From Gammaproteobacteria bacterium UBA2168 (lineage in GTDB: Bacteria > Pseudomonadota > Gammaproteobacteria > Pseudomonadales > Azotimanducaceae), in NCBI GenBank assembly GCA_002327525.1, contig DCWG01000135.1:1-12745 (forward strand): a DNA stretch of 12,745 bases. The letters are read 5' to 3'. Shown in pieces: positions 6,671 through 12,745 of this stretch. How positions within the stretch are numbered: the first letter of the stretch is position 1; the number at the start of each line of letters is the position of its first letter. Below the pieces are notes generated by a model. The model did not search any database. It had not been told where the DNA came from and was given only the letters and a program-made list of their open reading frames with translations. A program made the translations under genes and the position numbers.

Positions 6671-7258
6671 ATGTCCTGGCCAATCTGCTTGCCGAATCTT
6701 GTCAGTGTTTCCAACCTGTCCTGTACCCGTGACCGTCGGCTGCTGTTCCGCGATCTGGCGTTTTCGCTCGGCGTGGGTGAGTTCAAGGAGATCAGGGGGC
6801 CGAACGGCAGCGGTAAGTCCACGCTGCTGCGCTGCATTGCGGGTCTGTTTCCAGACTACGAGGGTGGGATAGAGACCGCACCCTTCGTCTATGTCGGCCA
6901 TCGCGCTGGTGTCAGTGGTCTGCTTACTCCGCTTGAAAACCTCGAGTGGTTTGCCAGGGCCTCGGGCAGCAGCGGGCCGCTGGAGCCAGTGCTCGAGCGT
7001 GTCGGATTGGTCCACCACCAGCATGTGGCCTGTCAGCGGCTGTCCGCCGGACAGATGCGGCGAGCCGGCCTCGCACGGCTACTGATCTCAACACGGCCAC
7101 TGTGGTTGCTCGACGAACCGCTGACAGCCCTTGACCCCGAAGGGATGGCGTTGGTCGCGGAACTCATCGGTGAGCACTGTGCCAGCGAAGGCGGGGTTCT
7201 GGCGGCAACACACTCGGCAGTAGGCGTACACGGGTCCGGACTGGTGGAGCTCGGCTGA
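6671..7258 (+). CDS. ccmA: Heme exporter/CcmABCD ABC ATPase CcmA
   Basis: ATP-binding subunit of the CcmAB transporter, whose ATP hydrolysis drives release of heme-loaded CcmE from CcmCD in System I cytochrome c maturation. Visible ABC motifs (numbered from 6671) are Walker A GPNGSGKST at 43-51, signature LSAGQ at 124-128, Walker B LWLLDEP with D148/E149, D-loop LTALD and switch H181 (ATHS). Length is about 195 residues, against a little over 200 in E. coli. An in-frame ATG at 6656 would add five residues, but it lies inside the TATAAT hexamer, so 6671 is preferred; conserved sequence begins only near LVSVSNL. No Shine-Dalgarno precedes either start, which may mean a very short leader. Its TGA overlaps the ATG of ccmB by one base. 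Confidence 0.95.
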   Translation: MSWPICLPNLVSVSNLSCTRDRRLLFRDLAFSLGVGEFKEIRGPNGSGKSTLLRCIAGLFPDYEGGIETAPFVYVGHRAGVSGLLTPLENLEWFARASGSSGPLEPVLERVGLVHHQHVACQRLSAGQMRRAGLARLLISTRPLWLLDEPLTALDPEGMALVAELIGEHCASEGGVLAATHSAVGVHGSGLVELG

Positions 7259-7923
7259 TGTTTCGTGCCCAGTTGATCCGTGAATGGCGAGCGTCGGTGC
7301 GCAGCCGCGATGAGATTCTCAATCCACTCGTGTTCCTGTTTTTGTCCATCATGCTGTTCGCGCTTGGTCTTGGCGGGGAAGCACACGCGCTGTCGCGTTG
7401 GTCGCCCGGCGTGCTCTGGGCACTCGTACTGCTGACCAACCTGCTGTCTCTCGAGGGATTGTTCCGGCGCGATTTTGATGACGGCACACTGGAGCAGATG
7501 GTGCTGCTCGCGGAACCCGCCTTCGTACCGGTGGTGGCCAAGATCCTCGTACAGTGGTGTTTTTCGGGTGCCCTGATCGCTCTGCTGACACCGGTACTGG
7601 GGCTGGTGCTGAACATGCCGATGACCGCATGGCCGGTGGTGATGGCTACCCTCGCCATCGGTACTCCGGCTCTCAGCATGCTCGGCGCCATTGGTGCTGC
7701 GCTAACGGTGGGGCTCAGGCGTGGCGGTGTGTTACTGGCCTTGTTGATTCTGCCGTTTTACGTGCCTGTGCTGATCTTCGGGGTCACGGCCGCGTCGGAC
7801 GCAATGGCGGGACTAGGGGTAAATGCGCAGATTTTCGCGCTCGCTGGAATTAGTATGCTCGCGGTTACGGCTGCACCCTTTGCGGTGGTGGCCGCGGTAC
7901 GAATATCTCTGGAGCAGGCATGA
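7258..7923 (+). CDS. ccmB: Heme exporter permease CcmB
   Basis: Integral inner-membrane subunit partnering CcmA in the CcmABCD complex. At 221 residues it has the standard CcmB length, with an N-terminal cytoplasmic segment ([20 protein letters not shown]) followed by about six hydrophobic segments. Family-typical stretches include [18 protein letters not shown], a [17 protein letters not shown] loop and a C-terminal segment with [10 protein letters not shown]. It is placed exactly between ccmA and ccmC; its ATG overlaps the ccmA stop by one base, implying translational coupling. No lesion is visible. Confidence 0.95.
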   Translation: MFRAQLIREWRASVRSRDEILNPLVFLFLSIMLFALGLGGEAHALSRWSPGVLWALVLLTNLLSLEGLFRRDFDDGTLEQMVLLAEPAFVPVVAKILVQWCFSGALIALLTPVLGLVLNMPMTAWPVVMATLAIGTPALSMLGAIGAALTVGLRRGGVLLALLILPFYVPVLIFGVTAASDAMAGLGVNAQIFALAGISMLAVTAAPFAVVAAVRISLEQA

Positions 7924-7954
7924 TCGATTTTCGAAGAAATGCGGGGCGAAACAG

Positions 7955-8746
7955 GTGAATCTGACGGAACTCTGGCACCGTATGGGTTCTCCGCGCTGGT
8001 TCTACCAGATGAGTGGGCCCTGGGGGACGGGCTTTGCCACTCTTGCCGTCGTGCTGCTCGTTGTCGGTACGATGTGGGGACTCGCTTTCGCGCCCGCCGA
8101 CTATCAGCAGGGCAACAGCTTCCGCATCATATACATTCACGTTCCCACCGCGATTCTGGCCCAGTCGGTGTACATGATGCTGGGTGTCGCCGGCTTCATT
8201 TTCCTAGTCTGGCGCATGAAGCTCGCGGACATGCTGCTCCAGGTGATGGTGCCGTTTGGCATGGGTGTGACTGCGCTGGCGTTGTTCAGCGGCGCGGTGT
8301 GGGGCCGGCCGACCTGGGGTGCCTGGTGGGTGTGGGGTGACCCGCGCATACTGTCCATGCTGCTGCTGTTGTTTCTGTATTTCGGACTTTATGCGCTTCG
8401 GGCAGCGATCCCGCGCGCGGAGGCCGCTGCACGGGCGTGCGCGTTGCTCGCACTGGTGGGGCTGATCAACATCCCCATCATCAAATACTCGGTGGAATGG
8501 TGGCAAACCCTGCACCAGGGTGTGACCTTCACGCTCACGGAAAAACCGAAAATGCCCATACAGATGTGGGCACCGCTGCTGGTAAACGTGATCGGCATAT
8601 ACTGTCTGTTCGCCGCCAACGTCATCATTCGCCTTCGAGGTGAGGTTCTGCGCCGTGAGAGCGGGACGGCCTGGGTGCAGGAAGTGGTCGCGACGCACGA
8701 CCAGGCTCGACGGGGACACTCTGGGGACTCGGGAGCAATGGCGTGA
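7955..8746 (+). CDS. ccmC: Heme handling protein CcmC
   Basis: Inner-membrane heme-handling protein that, with CcmD, attaches heme to apo-CcmE in the periplasm. Six hydrophobic segments, [20 protein letters not shown], and the two heme-ligand histidines (H62, matching E. coli H60, and H187 in WWQTLHQG, matching H184) are present. The WWD tryptophans W116, W121, W125 and W127 are conserved. The motif is unusual: the family reads WWVWDARLTS, but here it reads [11 protein letters not shown], with a glycine inserted before the aspartate plus nearby changes. The GTG at 7955 is chosen because the resulting N-terminus ([19 protein letters not shown]) aligns with E. coli CcmC; an open frame upstream to 7823 overlaps ccmB and is not family-like, and an ATG at 7982 is possible. 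It ends within the start of ccmD (GTGA overlap). Confidence 0.95.
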   Translation: MNLTELWHRMGSPRWFYQMSGPWGTGFATLAVVLLVVGTMWGLAFAPADYQQGNSFRIIYIHVPTAILAQSVYMMLGVAGFIFLVWRMKLADMLLQVMVPFGMGVTALALFSGAVWGRPTWGAWWVWGDPRILSMLLLLFLYFGLYALRAAIPRAEAAARACALLALVGLINIPIIKYSVEWWQTLHQGVTFTLTEKPKMPIQMWAPLLVNVIGIYCLFAANVIIRLRGEVLRRESGTAWVQEVVATHDQARRGHSGDSGAMA

Positions 8747-8925
8747 GTTTCGATTCGGTGGAATCTTTCTTTCACATGGGTGGCCATGCGCTGTACGTCT
8801 GGATGGTGTTCGGCGCCTCCCTGGCGGGTCTCGTGGGCAACCTGATTAATCTCAACCGTACTCACCGGGCAGCCGTGGAGGCCGCGGCTAGGGAACCGCT
8901 GGTGTCCGAGGAGGAGCCTTCATGA
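8743..8925 (+). CDS. ccmD: Heme exporter protein CcmD
   Basis: Small (60-residue) single-pass inner-membrane protein that stabilises CcmC-CcmE and helps release holo-CcmE. It has the family form: a short N-terminus ([19 protein letters not shown]), one hydrophobic helix, then a charged cytoplasmic tail ([14 protein letters not shown]). It starts with GTG at 8743, overlapping the ccmC stop by four bases, and its TGA overlaps the ATG of ccmE by four bases, so it is translationally coupled on both sides. Confidence 0.92.
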   Translation: MSFDSVESFFHMGGHALYVWMVFGASLAGLVGNLINLNRTHRAAVEAAAREPLVSEEEPS

Positions 8926-9341
8926 GGGTAAAACGTCGCAACCGCCTGATCACCGTCAGTTTCGTCTTCATCGGCGCCGCGGTGGCCGTGGGCCTGATGC
9001 TGATGGCGGCCAACGAGAACCTGAACCTGTTTTATCCGCCGGACAAGGTGGTCAGCGGTGAGGCGCCTACCAGTACCGGTATCCGCGCCGGTGGAATGGT
9101 GCTGGCCGGTAGCGTGCAGCGTAACAGTGAGAATCTCGACGTGCGCTTCGTCCTCACCGACTACAAAGGATCCGATTTCGAGGTGGTGTACACAGGCATC
9201 CTGCCGGATCTGTTCCGCGAGGGTCAGGGGGTACTCGTGCAGGGGCAGTTGGGTGAGGACGGTGTGTTCCAGGCCGCCTCCGTGCTTGCCAAGCACGATG
9301 AGAACTACATGCCGCCGGAACTGGAGGGCATGGGGGCGTGA
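8922..9341 (+). CDS. ccmE: Periplasmic heme chaperone CcmE
   Basis: Membrane-anchored periplasmic heme chaperone that carries heme covalently from CcmCD to CcmF. The 139 residues comprise a basic N-terminus (RVKRRNR), one anchor helix at about 9-30, an OB-fold domain, and the heme-attachment motif [11 protein letters not shown] with H125 (covalent heme) and Y129 (axial ligand), equivalent to E. coli H130 and Y134. The region GGMVLAGSV, the [11 protein letters not shown] strand, [21 protein letters not shown] and [12 protein letters not shown] are standard family blocks. It overlaps ccmD and ccmF by four bases each. It is of the histidine type, not the rarer CXXXY type. Confidence 0.96.
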   Translation: MRVKRRNRLITVSFVFIGAAVAVGLMLMAANENLNLFYPPDKVVSGEAPTSTGIRAGGMVLAGSVQRNSENLDVRFVLTDYKGSDFEVVYTGILPDLFREGQGVLVQGQLGEDGVFQAASVLAKHDENYMPPELEGMGA

Positions 9342-11296
9342 TTCCGGAACTGGGCCAGTACGCCCTCGTGCTCGCGCTGTGTCTCGCGGGCGCTGGTGCT
9401 TTCGCGGGACTCGTGGGCGCGCAGGCAAACAACGCGCGCTGGATGCGCGCGGCACGCAGTCTGCCAATGGGTCAGTTCGTACTCACGGCAATCGCATTCG
9501 GCGTTCTCATGCACGCGTTCGTGACCGATGACTTCTCGGTCGGCTATGTGGCACGCAACTCCAACTCTCTGTTGCCCTGGTACTACAAGGTGAGCGCGGT
9601 GTGGGGCGCGCACGAAGGCTCGTTTCTGCTGTGGACGCTGATCATGGGAGCGTGGATGCTCGCCGTCAGCTTGCGCGGGCACGTCCTGCCGCCGCGTTTT
9701 CATGCGCGTGTGTTGGGTGTGATGAGCGTTCTCAACCTGGGCTTCCTTGCTTTTCTCATCTTCACCAGCAACCCCTTCGACCGGCTGTTACCGCTGGCGC
9801 CGCTGGATGGCTCTGATCTGAATCCCCTGCTGCAGGACTTCGGACTGGTCCTGCATCCGCCGCTGCTCTATATCGGCTACGTAGGCTTTTCGGTGGCGTT
9901 TGCGTTCGCCCTCGCGGCTCTGTTGTCGGGACGTCTGGACAGTGCGTGGGCGCGCTGGTCGCGCCCCTGGACCAACATCACCTGGGCCTTTCTCACGCTC
10001 GGCATTGCGCTCGGTAGTTGGTGGGCTTACTACGAACTCGGTTGGGGCGGCTGGTGGTTTTGGGATCCCGTGGAAAATGCCTCGTTCATGCCGTGGCTCG
10101 CGGGAACCGCGCTGGTGCACTCGCTCGCCGTCACTGAGAAGCGCGGCACGTTTCGGGCATGGACGCTCCTGCTCTCTGTTAGTGTGTTTTCGCTGTCCTT
10201 GCTGGGTGCCTTTATCGTGCGTTCCGGTGTACTCACCTCAGTGCACGCCTTCGCGGTGGACCCCACCCGGGGTATGTTCATCCTCGTGTTTCTCACCCTC
10301 GTGGTGGGCGGCTCGTTTGCGCTGTATGCCGTTCGTGCGCAGGAAATGGTCTCCAGCGTGCGTTACGGATGGCACAGTCGAGAGATGTTTCTGCTCGTGA
10401 ACAATCTCCTGTTGGTGGTGGCGCTTGCGGTGGTGCTGCTCGGTACGCTGTATCCGCTTGCATACGAGGCGGTGACGGGGGGCGATAAGATCAGCATCGG
10501 ACCACCCTGGTTCAACACCTTCTTCGTGCCGCTGATGATGGCGCTGACCGTGGCGCTGGGTATCGGCCCGCTCATGGGCTGGAAACGCACACCATTGCCG
10601 GAATTGAGACGGCGGCTCGCCGTCGCTGCGGTGGCCAGTGTACTGTTGAGTGTCGCTGTTGCGCTCGTCGTCGGTTCGGATCTCGGCGCGGGCGCTGTTT
10701 TGGCTGTGGTACTGGGACTGTGGGTGCTCGCCACCTCGTTGATCGATATTCGGCGACGCAGCGCGCGTGGTCTGCGCCGCGTACCCGCCGCTTACTGGGG
10801 CATGCAGCTCGCACACTTTGGCTTTGCTATGGCGCTCGTGGGTGTCGCGCTGACGCATACCCTGAGTGTGGAGAAAGACCTGCGTCTGGAGCCTGGCGAG
10901 CAAACCGAGCAGCAGGGTGTCACATTCCTGTTCAAGGGTGTGGTGGATGCGCGAGGGTCCAATTACGTGGCGCAGACGGGGCTGTTCGAGATCACCGATG
11001 GTGACCAGCGTCTGTTGCTGAAGCCCGAAAAGCGACGCTATCTCGCAAGCAACCAGGTCATGACCGAGGCTGCCATCGACGCAGGTTTGTTCAGGGATCT
11101 GTATGTATCTCTTGGCGAACCCCTCGGCGAGGGTGCCTGGGCCGTTCGCGTTTATGTGAAACCCTTCGTGCGCTGGATCTGGTATGGCTGTCTGCTGATG
11201 GCGCTCGGTGGGATCATGGCGGTGGCCGATGCCCGTTACCGGAGGTTGCGTGTGCGTGAGGCCTCCAGGTTGGCTGCGGCGGGAGCGGCATCGTGA
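9338..11296 (+). CDS. ccmF: Cytochrome c heme lyase subunit CcmF
   Basis: Large polytopic inner-membrane protein (652 residues) that takes heme from CcmE and ligates it to apocytochrome c with CcmG, CcmH and CcmI. The WWD domain is canonical: [19 protein letters not shown] and FMPW at about 230-250. Histidines match E. coli numbering exactly at H173 (VLHPPLLY), H261 (ALVHSL) and H303 (VHAFAVDP); H507 ([10 protein letters not shown]) corresponds to the fourth conserved histidine. Other family blocks are [31 protein letters not shown] and [14 protein letters not shown], plus a large C-terminal periplasmic domain and a final helix. It starts with GTG overlapping the ccmE stop by four bases and ends overlapping ccmG by four bases. 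No defect is visible. Confidence 0.97.
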   Translation: MIPELGQYALVLALCLAGAGAFAGLVGAQANNARWMRAARSLPMGQFVLTAIAFGVLMHAFVTDDFSVGYVARNSNSLLPWYYKVSAVWGAHEGSFLLWTLIMGAWMLAVSLRGHVLPPRFHARVLGVMSVLNLGFLAFLIFTSNPFDRLLPLAPLDGSDLNPLLQDFGLVLHPPLLYIGYVGFSVAFAFALAALLSGRLDSAWARWSRPWTNITWAFLTLGIALGSWWAYYELGWGGWWFWDPVENASFMPWLAGTALVHSLAVTEKRGTFRAWTLLLSVSVFSLSLLGAFIVRSGVLTSVHAFAVDPTRGMFILVFLTLVVGGSFALYAVRAQEMVSSVRYGWHSREMFLLVNNLLLVVALAVVLLGTLYPLAYEAVTGGDKISIGPPWFNTFFVPLMMALTVALGIGPLMGWKRTPLPELRRRLAVAAVASVLLSVAVALVVGSDLGAGAVLAVVLGLWVLATSLIDIRRRSARGLRRVPAAYWGMQLAHFGFAMALVGVALTHTLSVEKDLRLEPGEQTEQQGVTFLFKGVVDARGSNYVAQTGLFEITDGDQRLLLKPEKRRYLASNQVMTEAAIDAGLFRDLYVSLGEPLGEGAWAVRVYVKPFVRWIWYGCLLMALGGIMAVADARYRRLRVREASRLAAAGAAS

Positions 11297-11832
11297 ATCG
11301 CGTGGGTTTGTATGTCCCCTTGGCGCTGTTTGCCGTGATTCTCGTCATCGGTTATGCGGGTTTTCAGCTGGCTGATCCGCATCAGCTACCGTCCGCGTTG
11401 ATCGGCAAACCGTTCCCCGAATTCACCGCCGAGCGCCTGGATGGCGGCGGTAAAGTAGTGCGCGCGGATCTGATCGGCGAGCCGCTGCTGATCAACGTGT
11501 GGGCCACGTGGTGCCCCGCGTGCAAGGCGGAACACGACGAGCTGATGGCCATCCGACAGCGTTCCGAACTCAACATCGTTGGCGTGAACTACAAGGACGA
11601 CCCGGCCAAGGCGCGCCGCTGGCTCGATGAGTACGGCGATCCTTACGAATACAATCTGCTCGATCCCGACGGCATGCTCGGTGTGGAACTGGGTGTCTAT
11701 GGTGCGCCGGAGACCTTTCTCCTGAACGAGCAGGGCATCATCGTCTACAAACGCATCGGCGAGGTGACGGAGCGTATCTGGCGTGACGAAATCCTTCCTC
11801 ATCTCAAGCGTTGGGAGGTGGCCGCGCAATGA
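11293..11832 (+). CDS. ccmG: Thiol:disulfide interchange protein CcmG/DsbE
   Basis: Membrane-anchored periplasmic thioredoxin-like protein of 179 residues that keeps the CXXCH cysteines of apocytochrome c, or CcmH, reduced. An uncleaved N-terminal anchor (about 5-25) precedes the thioredoxin fold. The active site is [12 protein letters not shown] with C74 and C77, and the cis-proline P139 lies in [19 protein letters not shown] and [10 protein letters not shown] are also typical of the family. It uses a GTG start overlapping the ccmF stop and overlaps ccmH by four bases. Reducing power would come from a CcdA/DsbD-type protein, which is not in this window. Confidence 0.96.
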   Translation: MNRVGLYVPLALFAVILVIGYAGFQLADPHQLPSALIGKPFPEFTAERLDGGGKVVRADLIGEPLLINVWATWCPACKAEHDELMAIRQRSELNIVGVNYKDDPAKARRWLDEYGDPYEYNLLDPDGMLGVELGVYGAPETFLLNEQGIIVYKRIGEVTERIWRDEILPHLKRWEVAAQ

Positions 11833-12293
11833 GAGTCCGCCTGTATGTCCTCATCGCTGTACTGGCATCGCTTCCACCGTTCCTGCCGGGGGCGCTGGCA
11901 GCCTCCCAGATAGATGTCTATCACTTCGAGGACGCCGGTCAGGAACGGCGCTATCGAGGCCTGATCGATGAGTTTCGTTGTCCCAAGTGTCTGAACACCA
12001 ACCTCTCCGGCAGCGACGCACCCATCGCCAAGGATCTTCGCGCAACGGTGCACAGACTCGTCGTCGAGCGGGGTTTGAGCGACGATGAGGTGCGCGCTTA
12101 TCTGCTGGAGCGCTATGGCGACTTCGTTCTCTACGATCCGCCCCTGCACCTCGGAACGGTGGCGCTATGGGTGGGTCCTACCGCCTTCGTCCTGATCGGC
12201 ATCGTCGTGCTCACCATGCGTGTGCGCCGACAGCAGGGTGTGGAACTCAGCGACGATGATCGCGAGCGTCTCCACCGGATACTGGGGGACTAA
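11829..12293 (+). CDS. ccmH: Cytochrome c maturation protein CcmH (thioredoxin-like, CcmL type)
   Basis: Membrane-bound periplasmic thiol-redox protein of 154 residues that interacts with apocytochrome c, CcmG and CcmF. It has a signal-like N-terminal helix, the motif [11 protein letters not shown] with C51 and C54, the conserved three-helix domain ([35 protein letters not shown]) and one C-terminal membrane helix at about 110-135. This is the short CcmH form; the TPR-bearing C-terminal half found in E. coli CcmH is here a separate ccmI gene. The ATG at 11829 is chosen because it overlaps the ccmG TGA by four bases and begins the signal segment; an open frame to 11811 is in the ccmG overlap. 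The gene ends in TAA, the only TAA stop among the intact genes here. Confidence 0.95.
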   Translation: MRVRLYVLIAVLASLPPFLPGALAASQIDVYHFEDAGQERRYRGLIDEFRCPKCLNTNLSGSDAPIAKDLRATVHRLVVERGLSDDEVRAYLLERYGDFVLYDPPLHLGTVALWVGPTAFVLIGIVVLTMRVRRQQGVELSDDDRERLHRILGD

Positions 12294-12294
12294 T

Positions 12295-12745
12295 ATGTTC
12301 TGGCTGCTCGCTGCGGCGCTCTCGGCGCTCGCAATCGCCTTCGTGCTGATACCGCTGCGCCCAACGGCAGGTGGTGGGAAATCAGGGTTGGGGCGTGCCG
12401 AAGTGGACCGCAACGATATGGTGCGCCGCCTTTACAGCGACCGTCTGGCGGAGCTTGAGGGGGAGCGTGACGTCGGAATGGTGAGTGCAGACGCATACGG
12501 AGAGGTCGAACAGGAGCTTGCCGGAGTGCTGCTCAAGGACTATGCCGATGGGGACGTCTCTGGTGAAGAGGCCCTCATGGCAGAGGGCAGAATCCGGGTG
12601 CCGGGCGGTTGGGTGTTTGCCGTGCTGATTCCAATGCTCGCAGGGTGGCTGTACATGCAGGTGGGGGAGCCGGATGCAGACATGCTCGAGGAGTCTGTGC
12701 AGACGTTCTCGCTGGATCCGGAAACCGACGGCGTGAAGTTGGCGC
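12295..12745 (+). CDS. ccmI: Cytochrome c maturation protein CcmI/CycH (3' end outside the window)
   Basis: N-terminal 150 codons of CcmI, the apocytochrome c chaperone of the heme ligation complex. An N-terminal membrane helix (about 1-21, FWLLAAALSALAIAFVLIPL) is followed by the family signature NDMVRRLYSDRLAELEGERD, GMVSADAYGEVEQELAGVLL and KD, then a second membrane helix at about 105-121. The TPR domain that binds the C-terminal helix of apocytochrome c would follow beyond the window. It begins one base after the ccmH TAA, with a GGGG-containing ribosome-binding site eight bases upstream of the ATG. Confidence 0.93.
   Translation, partial: MFWLLAAALSALAIAFVLIPLRPTAGGGKSGLGRAEVDRNDMVRRLYSDRLAELEGERDVGMVSADAYGEVEQELAGVLLKDYADGDVSGEEALMAEGRIRVPGGWVFAVLIPMLAGWLYMQVGEPDADMLEESVQTFSLDPETDGVKLA

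Noticed and set aside
6298..6837. A 179-codon minus-strand open frame spanning the acetolactate-synthase remnant and ccmA
   Set aside because: It mixes wrong-frame sequence with only the last 16 or so genuine residues after the frameshift, and its N-terminal half is antisense to ccmA.
7823..7954. N-terminal extension of the ccmC frame into ccmB
   Set aside because: The 44 extra residues are arginine-rich and unlike CcmC, while the N-terminus from the GTG at 7955 aligns with known CcmC proteins.
10238..10903. A 221-codon minus-strand open frame inside ccmF
   Set aside because: Shadow of ccmF: low complexity, rich in H, R and Q, with no family resemblance. ccmF on the plus strand carries all expected motifs.
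1..12745. CRISPR arrays, tRNA or rRNA genes, transposases or insertion-sequence ends
   Set aside because: Reading the window on both strands, I saw no regular spaced repeats, tRNA-like cloverleaf sequence, transposase motifs or flanking inverted repeats. The remnants look like the result of deletion and point mutation rather than of an element still present.

Overview
The window is GC-rich DNA from a proteobacterium, most likely a gammaproteobacterium. The evidence is a YheU/UPF0270 protein, a TorR-like OmpR-family regulator, remnants of PpnN and NrtS, and a complete-looking System I cytochrome c maturation operon whose proteins match the E. coli families closely, including exact CcmF histidine numbering. 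The species cannot be named from the sequence.

Layout. 1-705 (minus): OmpR-family response regulator, cut by the window edge. 880-1092 (plus): small YheU-family protein. 1093-1866: two broken genes, the C-terminal end of a large outer-membrane beta-barrel protein followed by a terminator-like hairpin, then a small NrtS-type nitrate/nitrite transporter with a frameshift and an internal stop. 1835-3880 (plus): apparently intact TonB-dependent receptor. 3937-4625: the start of a luciferase-like (LLM) flavin oxidoreductase with an internal stop, joined directly to the frameshifted C-terminal third of the nucleotide nucleosidase PpnN. 4783-6210 (minus): intact aldehyde dehydrogenase. 6221-6536 (minus): remnant of an acetolactate-synthase-like ThDP enzyme with its centre deleted. 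6671-12745 (plus): ccmABCDEFGHI, with ccmI cut by the window end.

The intact ccm genes form one tightly coupled operon with 1-4 base stop/start overlaps from ccmA to ccmH. CcmAB is the ATPase and permease, CcmC with CcmD loads heme onto CcmE, and CcmF with CcmG, CcmH and CcmI carries out thiol reduction and heme ligation on apocytochrome c in the periplasm. The cell therefore makes c-type cytochromes.

The main observation is the contrast between this preserved operon and the adjacent 5.5 kb. There, five gene remnants carry nonsense codons, frameshifts and large deletions, which suggests ongoing gene loss such as in a lineage that recently became host-associated or specialised. I found no CRISPR array, transposase, tRNA, rRNA or clearly new defence or biosynthetic system. 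The most unusual points are the LLM-PpnN junction, the gutted acetolactate synthase beside an intact aldehyde dehydrogenase, and a one-residue insertion in the heme-handling WWD motif of CcmC.
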